From positions 1-64,000 of the forward strand of contig JAEZFD010000039.1 of assembly GCA_023417655.1 (NCBI GenBank): DNA of 64,000 bases, read 5' to 3'. Source of the DNA: Planctomycetota bacterium (GTDB lineage: Bacteria > Planctomycetota > Planctomycetia > Planctomycetales > Planctomycetaceae). Positions 1 through 8,249 of the stretch are shown piece by piece (position 1 is the first letter of the stretch; each line of letters starts with the position of its first letter). The notes below the pieces were generated by a model, which was given only the letters and a program-made list of their open reading frames with translations, did not search any database and was not told where the DNA came from. The translations under genes and the position numbers were made by a program.

Positions 1-116
1 GGCACGTGACTATGAACGATTGGCCGAAGTCCTCGCGGGTTGGCACTGGGTGGCCATGGTCGCCCTCCTCCTCAAATACGCCCCACTTGTTACGCAGAGT
101 TCATAACAGGCTCTAG
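1..116 (+). mobile_element. Right end of an IS5-family-like insertion sequence
   Basis: Directly after the transposase stop, the bases TTCATAACAGGCTCTAGGG (about 101-119) read on the other strand as CCTAGAGCCTGTTATGAA. Terminal repeats beginning GAGCCTGTT are known from the IS427/IS1031 branch of the IS5 family, whose transposase ends close to the right repeat. The outer end is probably at the CTA near 112-116. The left end is outside the window, so neither the paired repeat nor a target duplication can be checked. Confidence 0.45.
2..106 (+). CDS. C-terminal fragment of an IS5-like transposase (cut by the window edge)
   Basis: An open frame enters from the left edge and stops with TAA at 104-106, giving about 34 residues that begin ARDYERL and continue through a hydrophobic helix (residues about 15-26, WHWVAMVALLLK). 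The pattern R-D-Y-E-x-L followed by a hydrophobic stretch is typical of the extreme C-terminus of IS5-group DDE transposases, where it follows the catalytic Glu region. The catalytic residues themselves would lie left of the window. Family assignment rests on this short tail and on the sequence after the stop, which resembles an IS terminal repeat. It could also be the end of a different DDE transposase. Whether the rest of the gene is intact cannot be seen. Confidence 0.55.
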   Translation, partial: ARDYERLAEVLAGWHWVAMVALLLKYAPLVTQSS

Positions 117-349
117 GGACGATGATCGCAGTGAACATCGCATTGCGCATTGCAACCACAAGAGGGGAAGTGGGGCCCAGGGGGGTTACGCCTAGCATGG
201 TTCCACAATTTGACTTGGAAATTTACTCAGATCCTTCACACAGCTCGACATATATTGAACTTCTCGGAATAACTGCCTCTGTGTGTGGGCAGAGCGATGA
301 GCAGCGGCAAAGGACGAAGGATGACATCACAGATGAAATAAACAGTCCG

Positions 350-510
350 GTAGGCTGGGTAGAGCGGCCAGCGAAACCCAGCTCGTTGGGCAGGCGTCGT
401 GACGTGGGACGTTCTTGGAATTCCTGTTGTGGGGCAACGTGGTCAGCCAGATGGTCGTTCCGGCGAATTCGTCACGGCTGAGCGAGCTGGGTCTTGAGGA
501 CCCAGCCTAC
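350..510. repeat. REPIN/MITE-like doublet of GCTGGGT palindromes
   Basis: The element is bounded by an 11-base inverted repeat, GTAGGCTGGGT at 350-360 and ACCCAGCCTAC at 500-510. Each end also folds on itself: GCTGGGT (354-360) pairs with ACCCAGC (376-382), and GCTGGGTC (486-493) pairs perfectly with GACCCAGC (499-506) around a 5-base loop. Two inverted REP-like hairpins about 100 bases apart are the architecture of a REPIN, a non-autonomous element mobilised by RAYT transposases. Similar GTAGG-TGGGT palindromes occur in many bacterial intergenic regions. No second copy was noticed in this window and no RAYT gene is present. The rest of 107-551 contains only short open frames without coding character. 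Confidence 0.55.
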
Positions 511-551
511 GAAACTGAAACGGTGGGGCGATGGAACCGTCCTGAGCTTTC

Positions 552-1940
552 CTACCAATCAAATCGGCTGTGGCCGGAGATTTGGCTGGAGATGCTGGCG
601 GCGTAGTCGTCGGTCATGCCGTTCACGAAGTCCAGCATCTGCGACAGCCACCAGGCGTAGCTTTTGTCGAAGTGCTGTTTCGTATACTCCCGGGTCCAGG
701 CGAGTTCGGCGCAGCGGCGGGAGAGGAACGGGAGTTCTTCAAACGACGGGGCAAGGTGAATGGCCTTCACCGTTTTCAGCAGTTCATCCAGAATCCGCCC
801 GAGAATGTGATAGCACCCGATTTCGAGAGCCATTTTCTTCGGGTCACTAAAGATGTTTGTATAGATCTCTTTAATTCTGGCGAGCTGATCGTTCGTCTGC
901 GAATCTAACGAAGACTTCAAATCGGCCTCGCGCTGGCCGTTCATAATGTTCTCAAAGTCACTCTCAAAGACCTGCCAGAGTTTGGAGGTCAGTTTTCCAA
1001 TCGCAACCGCCCGGAGGTAATGCAGATTGGTGTTCACCTGCAATTCAACGCCGGTGATCTCACAGAGCAGCTGACGGATATTATCATGACTCTCGATCTT
1101 CAACTCGACCGCATCTTCCAGATCGAGAATGCGATAACAGATGTCGTCGGCGGCCTCGGTCAGAAACGACAAGGGATGCCGACAAACGCTTCCGTCATTT
1201 CCGCGCAGCCCGAGATCTTCGGCCATTTCGAGGAAGATCTCCCTCTCGGTCGAGTAAACGTTGTGCTTCCCCTTCTTCGCGGCCCTGGGATCAGATGACG
1301 TCCACGGGTATTTCACCGCCGCGGCGAGTGTGGCATGCGTCAGGTTCAGATAACTGACCAGCTGAACGTCTTTCCGGGAGGCAAAGCGGAACCCGTTGGC
1401 GTTCCCTTCCGCATTCAGCCAGTCCGCGATGGTCCCCTGCCTTTCCGCTTCGGTCTCAAACAGTGGCCGGACGCCCTCCCCAGGGTTCCACTCAAAAATC
1501 TCACTGTAATGATCACGGGTCCACTGCCGGACCGCCTCTTCAGCCGCGTGCCCGAAGGGGGGGTTGCCGAGATCATGCACCAGACACGCCGCCCGGACCG
1601 CCCAGATGAGATTCTGGGCCTGATCACCGGAGATGGTGTCGCTCGACTGCAGGCGTACCGCCAGCCGGGCAGCGAGTGACCGACCGACGCTGGCGACTTC
1701 GATCGAGTGCGTCAGGCGATTGTGAATATGGTCGTTTTTCGCGAGCGGGTGGACCTGCGTTTTCCTCGCGAGCCGACGGAACGGGGCCGAGAACACGATC
1801 CGGTCATAGTCCTTCTCGAATTCAGTCCGAATGTCGGGGTCATCGACAGAACTCTGAGTCGCCGTCGCCCTACGCTGACTGTCAGAGGATTGAGGACGGC
1901 GTGAGGAAAGCAACTTCTCCCAGTTCAGGCGATATGACAT
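552..1940 (-). CDS. dgt: Deoxyguanosinetriphosphate triphosphohydrolase (dGTPase, HD family)
   Basis: A 462-residue HD-domain phosphohydrolase that splits dGTP, or dNTPs in general, into deoxynucleoside and triphosphate. It acts in the cytoplasm on nucleotide pools. Seen in the sequence: an N-terminal signature with FSAPFRRLARKTQV (50-63) and NRLTHS (74-79), then VHDLGNPPFGH (121-131) with the metal-binding His122-Asp123 pair. These are the dGTPase blocks rather than generic HD motifs. The length suits the longer dGTPase-like subfamily. The ATG at 1938-1940 directly precedes the conserved N-terminus. The gene lies alone, facing the left edge, next to a repeat-rich region. Substrate preference within the family cannot be decided from sequence. 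Confidence 0.93.
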   Translation of the reverse strand: MSYRLNWEKLLSSRRPQSSDSQRRATATQSSVDDPDIRTEFEKDYDRIVFSAPFRRLARKTQVHPLAKNDHIHNRLTHSIEVASVGRSLAARLAVRLQSSDTISGDQAQNLIWAVRAACLVHDLGNPPFGHAAEEAVRQWTRDHYSEIFEWNPGEGVRPLFETEAERQGTIADWLNAEGNANGFRFASRKDVQLVSYLNLTHATLAAAVKYPWTSSDPRAAKKGKHNVYSTEREIFLEMAEDLGLRGNDGSVCRHPLSFLTEAADDICYRILDLEDAVELKIESHDNIRQLLCEITGVELQVNTNLHYLRAVAIGKLTSKLWQVFESDFENIMNGQREADLKSSLDSQTNDQLARIKEIYTNIFSDPKKMALEIGCYHILGRILDELLKTVKAIHLAPSFEELPFLSRRCAELAWTREYTKQHFDKSYAWWLSQMLDFVNGMTDDYAASISSQISGHSRFDW

Positions 1941-2000
1941 TGGGTCCAGATCGATTCAGGCTGTTTCAGAACTCTGCGGCGGCAGTCAACTTGAGACAGC

Positions 2001-2231
2001 TTAAGCATATTCATCCTGCCGGGTCCAAACCAGCACCCGAATGCGTCCTCCCGGTCTCAACTCGAGGGCGCGACCGAGCGAACGCACCGGGGTTCCACCG
2101 ATCCTAAGGACCCATTTGCCTGCAGAATCGGTGAAGTCGTCAACTTCGACGCGACGTCCATGTCGAAATTTCAAAGTTTCCAGTTCAAATCGATTTCTGT
2201 GAACTAAGGGGCGATACCAGAAGCGCACCAT
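2001..2231 (-). CDS. Possible small basic protein, unknown
   Basis: An open frame of 76 residues starting at ATG 2229-2231 (MVRFWYRP) with AGAAGG about 14 bases upstream, and ending EYA at 2001. It is rich in Arg and Val and has a regular strand-like C-terminal half (RVEVDDF, WVLRIGG, RIRVLVW), compatible with a small beta-rich fold. The frame stays open upstream as far as 2435, but that part has no coding look. It sits between dgt (same strand, 60 bases downstream) and the divergent flagellin gene. I do not recognise a family. The main reasons to list it are the patterned hydrophobicity and its position; it may be non-coding. Confidence 0.3.
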   Translation of the reverse strand: MVRFWYRPLVHRNRFELETLKFRHGRRVEVDDFTDSAGKWVLRIGGTPVRSLGRALELRPGGRIRVLVWTRQDEYA

Positions 2232-2428
2232 TGCGCGAATCGCATGACCTTCTGGAGCCGACTGACGCAGATCTGATCGGCGTTGACGGCGGGCATGAGT
2301 GAAAACCAGCGAAAAGACCGCTGATTCACTGACTTTATGCGGATTCGAACAGACGGCACGGACGGGGGAGTGTGACAAGGAGGTGGATTGAACACCGTTC
2401 ATTTGTCCAAAGCTGAGAAATTCCCCTC

Positions 2429-3862
2429 GTGGCACTCACCATCGCAAGCAATGTCACTGCACTCCGCACGCAGAACAATCTCACCCGAACCTCCAGCGCA
2501 CTGGCGAGGTCGGTCGAACGACTCTCTTCAGGCTTCAAGGTGAACCGTGGCGCCGATGGCCCGGCTGCCTTGGTGAACTCGGAAAAGCAGCGTGCCCAGA
2601 TCGCCGGATTGAAACAAGCGATCGAGAACTCGACCAAGGCGGTCTCGCTCGTCCAGACGGCAGAAGGAGCGCTCAACGAGGTCAGCAACCTGCTGATCAA
2701 GGTGCGGGGTCTGGCACTGGATTCGGCCAATGCCGGCGTGAATGACGACGGAACACTTGCAGCAAATCAGGCCGAGATCGCAAACGCTCTGTCGACGATT
2801 GACCGGATCTCTTCCAACACTCAGTTCGGAACAAAGAAACTGCTGGACGGATCAGCTTCGCGCCAGGTCACAGCAAGCGACAGTGATGTCACTGTGCTGG
2901 GTTACTCCGACGAGACGCAGGTCGGCACCTACAACATCAACGTGACGTCGATCGGAGCCCGCGCTGCGATCGGGAGAGCGTTCCCGGCCGGGGGACTGAC
3001 TCAGGACGAGACACTGACCATCAATGGCGTGGATGTATTCCTGGCGTCCGGGACAACGAAAGAGCAGTACATCGACCTGGTCAATGCGTCTTCCGACCAG
3101 ACCGGCGCGATGGCCATCGATTACCCCGCTGGCGGGACAGTCCTGATTGCCTCGACCGATTGGGGAGCCGCTGCCACGATCTCAGTGGAATCAGACCTCG
3201 CCGCGGCCAATGCCGGCAGCACAGGGTTCACGACGACACCCTCAACCTGGACCGGATGGACGGCGACGGTGGAGATCGACGGCCAGTCATTCACTGCGGT
3301 CGGCACGACAACTGAAACGGCCAACGAGATCGAAATCACCAGTGGCAGCGCTAAAGGACTGCGAATCAAACTGGGATCGGACCCTGGCGACGAAAACGTC
3401 TACACCGTGATTGGGGCCCAGGGAACCGTCACAGTCAAGGACACCTCTCTGGAGTTCCAGGTCGGCGCCAATCAGAACCAGACCGTGAAGCTCGGACTGA
3501 CCAGCGTGAATTCTGCCGCGATTGGCAAAGGTGTCGCTGGCAATCAATTCGACAGTCTTTCCAAGATCGATGTCGTTATCAACGCGCAGGATTCCATCGC
3601 CGTCATCGACAAAGCGATTAACGAGATTTCGACCCAGCGGGCCAATCTGGGAGCGTTTCAGCAGAACACGCTGACTTCGACAATGAACAATGCCCGAACG
3701 TCGCTCGAAAACCTCACCAATGCGGAATCGATCATTCGAGACACCGACTTCGCACAGGAAATGGCCGAGTACACCCGCTATCAGGTGATGATGCAGGCCG
3801 GAACATCGGTGATGAACAACGCTAACCAGATCCCCCAGATGGTCCTGTCTCTACTGAGATAG
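2429..3862 (+). CDS. fliC: Flagellin
   Basis: Structural subunit of the flagellar filament, 477 residues. The N-terminal D0/D1 helix begins MALTIASNVTAL and contains RLSSGFKVNRGADGPA (around 32-47), a close variant of the SSG-R-I-N-A-D-D-A-A flagellin signature. The C-terminal D0/D1 helix contains AESIIRDTDFAQE and ends QMVLSLLR, the usual flagellin export and assembly terminus. Residues about 145-365 are a Thr/Ser/Gly-rich variable insert that would form the exposed domain. The start is GTG at 2429, because an in-frame stop at 2414-2416 excludes longer forms and MALTI is the expected first peptide. A strong AAGGAGGTG lies 44 bases upstream, too far to serve this start. No FliD, FliS or other flagellar gene is near, so it is a monocistronic filament gene. 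Confidence 0.95.
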   Translation: MALTIASNVTALRTQNNLTRTSSALARSVERLSSGFKVNRGADGPAALVNSEKQRAQIAGLKQAIENSTKAVSLVQTAEGALNEVSNLLIKVRGLALDSANAGVNDDGTLAANQAEIANALSTIDRISSNTQFGTKKLLDGSASRQVTASDSDVTVLGYSDETQVGTYNINVTSIGARAAIGRAFPAGGLTQDETLTINGVDVFLASGTTKEQYIDLVNASSDQTGAMAIDYPAGGTVLIASTDWGAAATISVESDLAAANAGSTGFTTTPSTWTGWTATVEIDGQSFTAVGTTTETANEIEITSGSAKGLRIKLGSDPGDENVYTVIGAQGTVTVKDTSLEFQVGANQNQTVKLGLTSVNSAAIGKGVAGNQFDSLSKIDVVINAQDSIAVIDKAINEISTQRANLGAFQQNTLTSTMNNARTSLENLTNAESIIRDTDFAQEMAEYTRYQVMMQAGTSVMNNANQIPQMVLSLLR

Positions 3863-4550
3863 TCGCAGCACCCAATCAGTTTGATTCGTGATCTGTCTGC
3901 TCTCGCAACGCGGAACCGAGTCCGTGACCAATCGGACGCGTTCTGCGTTGGCACTCGGGAGAAACAACTGCTCTCACAATGTCTTTACGCCAAGTATTCT
4001 TTTGAAGCTGTCCCTGGCTAAGTCGCAGGGGAACGCCGCCAGATTTCGACAATTGATTTCCCGAGCCGCCACCCCAGGCAGGGATCAATCACTCGAGACG
4101 CCGCTACAGGCCACCGGCCCCAACCCAGAGACAAATCTTGGCTCGCGTCGGGTGCTTCTGCTGTAGGAGGAGTTTGTTTCCCCGCCAATCCCTGATCCAT
4201 TGTCAACAATCAGGACAGCGGACTTCTACCCGGCCTTACGAACGACGGTTTCGAGCTACTGCAACAGCAGCGCGGCGGACTCCCTGTCGTCATACAGCGG
4301 AATACAGAATATCAGCAGGATCTTCGGTCGCAGACTCTCAGCGGTTCCTGCACCCGACAAAGAAAGTGCCGCTCACAAGCTTCCCTGCGGCCTGTGCCCG
4401 ATCCGCTCCCACAAGGAACGACTGACGTGTTCGACACGCTGCGATCCCCCACAGCAACTACCATCTCGCATCTGAGCCCAGACTGATGCCAGTTCGCCGT
4501 CATCCGGTGAGCACAGCCAGTCCAATTCTCGCTTTCGATAACAGAGTAGC
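3863..4550. other. Intergenic region between flagellin and the TIR gene
   Basis: About 690 bases without a convincing gene. No clear Rho-independent terminator follows the flagellin stop. One frame, 4200-4475 on the plus strand (TTG start, 91 codons, ending with several Cys), is open but has no ribosome site and no recognisable pattern, so I do not call it. This may be decayed sequence at the edge of the accessory patch. Confidence 0.5.
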
Positions 4551-5873
4551 TCAAGGCCGTCGAGGCGCCGGACTCTCTGTCGCAGGAGAAACAGGAGGTG
4601 AGTTTTTGTCCACCCCGGTTGGTCTCGGATAGTTGAGTTTCATGCCTCGGATCAGTTTGTCGAACTGGCCTTCATCGATGTGATGGTTAGTGAACTCAAG
4701 AATGTGCTTCTTTTTGAGATACTGCAAGATGGCACCATGTTCTTCCAACTGCCGCCTCACCGAGGTTTGAACGCCTGCAGGGTTCATCCAAGAGTCATCG
4801 ATTGAAATTGGACAGAGAACGTCTCTGTTTTGGCTCTGCTCCAGCTTTCGCGCCTGTTCAATCTCATGCCAAACCCAGTCACTGGATAGCGAACTCTCAG
4901 AGAGTACGACCAGCACCACGTGTTGAATCCCAATAGCCGTCGCAATTTGACGCTCGATGCTACCTGCAAGGAGATCGTGATAATAGACCCAAACTGTGAT
5001 TCGACTGTCTTTCAGCCTCTTTTCAAGAAGCTCGACGAATGCTCGATCACTTGAGGAGCAGGAGATGAAAACGCCTCCCATAAATAAAGGCCCTTCAGTT
5101 CTAGAACCAAAAATCTTTGTCGATACGATTTCAGATACTTGGTGAGCTGTAATATCGAGGTCACAAAGCTCACTCACATGCTGCATCCACTTAGGGACTC
5201 CACACCCATCCAAGAACACATGCGGAATTTTCCCGTTCGACTTCACTAAAGTGTCTATTCCAACTGAAGATGGCCCTCGGTGATGAATTGAGATCAGATT
5301 TATTGCTGAACTCAAGTCCACGTTGCAGAAATTGCATCCGGCCACTCTTGCATTCCAAAAGTCGGTTCTACACAGCGTAGATTGCGTGAAGTCTGTCCCC
5401 ATCACTGTTGCACACCGTAGCGAAGCCTCAGTTAGATCTACCCCAAAAAACGTTGTAGACCGCATGTCAGATGCATGAAGATTTGCGTACCTAGCTTCCA
5501 CGCCCCACCAGAACACTGCACCAACCAGATGACACCGATCCATGTTGGCACGATTGAAGGTGGAAGTATGAATTTTCGCTTCCTCGAATCGTGCACTTGA
5601 AAGAATTGCGTCGTCGAATCGGCAGGCGATGAATTCGGATTTAGAGAAATCCGCTAAATGTGCATTTACTCCTTGGAACTCGATGAGGCCGAGTGTACAC
5701 CGCTTGAAACTGCATTCCATCAGCGACGCGCACGAAAAATCCATGTGGCTAAGTTCCTCACCGTCAAATGACGCGCCACTCAGGTCAAGTACCTCTCCCG
5801 GATGTTTTCGCTGCCATCTTAGAAGTGAGTCTGCCCCAGACCTCACAATGTCAACGTGGCGTCCAATCGCCAT
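4551..5873 (-). CDS. Pentapeptide-repeat protein fused to a TIR domain
   Basis: A 440-residue two-part protein. Residues about 27-195 are tandem pentapeptide repeats, with recurring Phe or Leu every fifth position (DLSGASF, ADFSKSEF, TSTFNRANM, VDLTEASL), predicted to form a right-handed quadrilateral beta helix. A linker (196-262) with IDTLVKSNGKIPHVFLDGCG is shared by other pentapeptide-TIR proteins as I recall them. Residues 265-412 form a TIR domain: FISCSSSDRAF, the YYHDLLAGSIERQI box, and SDWVWHEIE with the likely NADase catalytic Glu337. The tail is Pro/Ser-rich. Bacterial TIR domains commonly cleave NAD+ or make cyclic ADP-ribose signals in anti-phage defence; here that role is inference. 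Base composition is more AT-rich than the neighbours, which fits horizontal transfer. No partner sensor gene is adjacent. Confidence 0.85.
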   Translation of the reverse strand: MAIGRHVDIVRSGADSLLRWQRKHPGEVLDLSGASFDGEELSHMDFSCASLMECSFKRCTLGLIEFQGVNAHLADFSKSEFIACRFDDAILSSARFEEAKIHTSTFNRANMDRCHLVGAVFWWGVEARYANLHASDMRSTTFFGVDLTEASLRCATVMGTDFTQSTLCRTDFWNARVAGCNFCNVDLSSAINLISIHHRGPSSVGIDTLVKSNGKIPHVFLDGCGVPKWMQHVSELCDLDITAHQVSEIVSTKIFGSRTEGPLFMGGVFISCSSSDRAFVELLEKRLKDSRITVWVYYHDLLAGSIERQIATAIGIQHVVLVVLSESSLSSDWVWHEIEQARKLEQSQNRDVLCPISIDDSWMNPAGVQTSVRRQLEEHGAILQYLKKKHILEFTNHHIDEGQFDKLIRGMKLNYPRPTGVDKNSPPVSPATESPAPRRP

Positions 5874-5989
5874 AAATGAAAGTCCTGTTGGATTGGATTA
5901 TTGCTTCTCACCGTCCGGCACTTCAAAACGTACGTCACAGTGGTTGAAGCATTCACTCTCGCGGACTGCATGAGGGTCATTAAAAAATG

Positions 5990-6086
5990 AGCCGGACGGG
6001 ATTCGAACCCTTACGTCATCGGGTGTGATGACGATAGACCGGCACTCTTCGTACAGTAAACATGTCTGCCACTTTCACCGCCGGCT
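5990..6086 (-). tRNA. Degenerate class II tRNA-like sequence
   Basis: On the minus strand the 97 bases from 6086 to 5990 show tRNA landmarks. AGCCGG at the 5' end pairs with CCGGCT at the 3' end. There is a Leu/Ser-type D loop (AGTGGCAGAC) closed by GTG/CAT, a long variable-arm hairpin (CGTCATC pairing with GATGACG), and a T loop GGGTTCGAATCCC. Defects are clear: the seventh acceptor pair is lost, the T stem has a mismatch, the anticodon stem pairs over only about four bases around an 8-base loop (GTACGAAG), and there are about nine extra bases before the variable arm. It is probably a pseudogene or a tRNA remnant used as an integration site. It lies 117 bases upstream of the TIR gene on the same strand. 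Confidence 0.5.
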
Positions 6087-6849
6087 TGTCATATAGATGG
6101 GATCAATTGGGGCTCACCTATCTTCGATGAGCGCGATTTTAGAACATCTAGCCCGGTGACCGTTCGCTGCAGCGGGCTCCAGACCCAGACTCCGCTACGG
6201 CGGTGATCTGCCTTAATCGCCAAAGTCATTGTTCGCACCCGCAGCTGAACGGTGGCATATCATCAAACACGAGAGGCGCGCCTCAATCTTACCAAGTTGA
6301 CTGCACGGCACTGAACTCCTTGAGAAGTGTGTTTCACCTGACAGGCGTCGTTGTGTTTCTGACGACTGAATGAGTCTGCAATTGCGGCAGTTCGATGACA
6401 AGTTCACAACACACAAAAGGGCGAACAAATACGACGACGCCATATCCGTCGTCTGCCCCTTAATCACGGCAATTCGGATTTAACGACCGATAAGATCCGT
6501 TGACGATCGTTTTGCAGACCCGCCGTAAGCGACTCAATGCGCAGACCCTCGGACTCTGAGCAAACAACCTCAGCGGAGAAGTCAGGCTGCCGATGAGGTC
6601 CAGCACCACAGAACAAACTGAGAAGCCGGTTTCGGAACGGATCAAAGTAGAGGGGCCCGTTCCGTTGATCTCAATATCACTCCGGCGACATTCTCGCCCT
6701 CCTGTGGAGTTCGTCCCAGAACCATTCGGGCACACCGAACCCGGCATTGCCGAGCAAGCCACGAGGTCCCTAACTAACTGAATGTCGGGCGAGGTCCACG
6801 GGACTGAAACTGCAACCAGAGAGAGGCGAGTAAAGCAGACTCAGCGCAT
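6087..6849. other. Intergenic region without recognised gene
   Basis: Roughly 760 bases between the tRNA-like sequence and the terminator of tRNA-Lys. Open frames here are short and lack ribosome sites and regular codon use. No repeat, promoter pair or RNA family is recognised. Confidence 0.5.
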
Positions 6850-6882
6850 AAAAAGAGCCATAAACCGTTTAGGTTTATGGCT
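6850..6882 (-). terminator. Rho-independent terminator of tRNA-Lys(CTT)
   Basis: A perfect 11-base-pair inverted repeat, AGCCATAAACC at 6856-6866 and GGTTTATGGCT at 6872-6882, with a 5-base loop. On the minus strand it is followed by CTTTTT. It begins 7 bases after the tRNA 3' end. Confidence 0.8.
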
Positions 6883-6889
6883 TTCGGAG

Positions 6890-6962
6890 TGCCTCCACAA
6901 GGGCTCGAACCTTGGACCTACTGATTAAGAGTCAGTTGCTCTACCAACTGAGCTATAGAGGC
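6890..6962 (-). tRNA. tRNA-Lys (anticodon CTT)
   Basis: A complete 73-base cloverleaf on the minus strand. The acceptor stem is GCCTCTA with TGGAGGC, the D arm has AGCTCAGTTGGTAGAGC, the anticodon arm ACTGA-CTCTTAA-TCAGT carries anticodon CTT, and the T arm has GGTTCGAGCCC. The discriminator is A at 6890. The 3' CCA is not encoded, so it must be added after transcription. It reads the AAG lysine codon and complements the TTT isoacceptor near the right end of the window. A strong terminator follows. Confidence 0.97.
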
Positions 6963-7277
6963 GGCAGGGGGAACAGCGTACCGGCTCGCGGGGGCTCTCG
7001 CAAGCGTCTGCAGACAAAATTTGATCGTGCCCCGACGGAAGTTGCTCCCGTGCCCGTCACTCAGGGATGGAATCTGCGGAGGGAATCAATTGTGCCGGGT
7101 TTCAGCCGGTCACGACGACAGACGCATCCAAGTATATTGATAAACACTCGGCGATCCGTCCCATCCATCTGAAGAATTCCCCCCTCAGGGGAGTGCGGCT
7201 CACTGGTTTGCAGTTCCGGGAGATTGTTCGACAATCGCGGATTTCCGGTTTTGTGAACGGTCGCAGAAGGTGTTTTC

Positions 7278-8186
7278 GTGGCGGACAGGTCAGTGTTCGG
7301 GTTTCTGAATCTCAATAAACCAGCGGGATGGACGTCCCGGGATGCCGTCAATCAGGTCGGGCGGCTACTCGGGAGAGGGGTCAAAGCGGGTCACGCCGGG
7401 ACTCTTGATCCATTAGCGACAGGAGTTCTGGTGGTCTGCGTCGGACCTGCCACCAAGCTGGTCCCATGGGTCCATGATCACCTGAAGGGTTACGAGGCCA
7501 CATTCCAACTGGGAAAGCGGAGCGACACGGATGATACCGATGGTCAGGTCGAACCAGTGCCGGTTCCGAAGATTCCAACAAGAGAGGAGATCGAATCAGC
7601 CCTGACCGCCTTCGTCGGGCATATTCAGCAGGTTCCCCCGGCCTACTCCGCGTTGAAGGTCGAGGGACGTCGGGCGTATGCACTGGCGCGGGCGGGCGAG
7701 ACTGTCGAGCTGGCCGCCCGGGAAATTTATGTCCAGCGAATTACCGTGCTTGAGTACGAGTTTCCGACGCTGAAACTCTCAATCGACTGCGGAACCGGAA
7801 CGTATATCCGTTCGATTGGCCGGGACCTGGCCCGATCGTTCGGAACTGAAGCGGTGATGTCTGCCCTCGTGCGGACGTACGTGGGAAACTGCACGCTCCC
7901 CCTCGCAGTGAATCTGGATTCATTGACCAGGGAGAATCTGCAGGAACAAATCCTGTCTCCTCTCACACTCCTGAATCACCTTCCGCATGTGATTGTCAGC
8001 TCTGAAGAGGCCCAGCGGCTTGTGTGGGGACAGAAATTGCCATTCCCTCAATCGCTGGAACAGGCCCCAGAGTCCGACATCGTGATTCAACATCCGGCCG
8101 GACAGCTCTTTGCAATTGGCAGGAAGAAAGAGGGCCTGCTCGCTCCCCAAAATGTGTTCGGCGTGCAAAACTCTGCCTCCGGCTGA
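7278..8186 (+). CDS. truB: tRNA pseudouridine(55) synthase TruB
   Basis: Isomerises uridine 55 in the T loop of tRNAs to pseudouridine. The 302-residue protein starts FGFLNLNKPAGWTS (8-21) and has the catalytic motif GHAGTLDPLATG (38-49) with the nucleophile Asp44. Further TruB blocks follow: the GYEATFQLG strand, VPPAYSALKVEGRRAYALAR, and GTGTYIRSIGRDLA. The C-terminus is a short divergent domain. The GTG start at 7278 has AGAAGG 5-12 bases upstream. The 315 bases between tRNA-Lys and truB hold nothing recognised. dprA follows after 63 bases on the same strand, then corA, so the three may be cotranscribed. TruB usually sits with rbfA and infB; that context is absent here. Confidence 0.96.
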   Translation: MADRSVFGFLNLNKPAGWTSRDAVNQVGRLLGRGVKAGHAGTLDPLATGVLVVCVGPATKLVPWVHDHLKGYEATFQLGKRSDTDDTDGQVEPVPVPKIPTREEIESALTAFVGHIQQVPPAYSALKVEGRRAYALARAGETVELAAREIYVQRITVLEYEFPTLKLSIDCGTGTYIRSIGRDLARSFGTEAVMSALVRTYVGNCTLPLAVNLDSLTRENLQEQILSPLTLLNHLPHVIVSSEEAQRLVWGQKLPFPQSLEQAPESDIVIQHPAGQLFAIGRKKEGLLAPQNVFGVQNSASG

Positions 8187-8249
8187 TCACACCCCTGACA
8201 GCCATCAACTGACGGCTAAGAACTGTCTCGTCGCAACTTCGGAGTGATG

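Noticed and set aside
2160..2428. Sigma-28-like CAAAGTTT upstream of flagellin
   Set aside because: The matching -10 block GCCGATAA is absent at the right spacing and the site is 250 bases from the start.
4200..4475. 91-codon plus-strand frame with several Cys after flagellin
   Set aside because: TTG start without a ribosome site, no recognisable pattern, and codon use not distinguishable from non-coding sequence.
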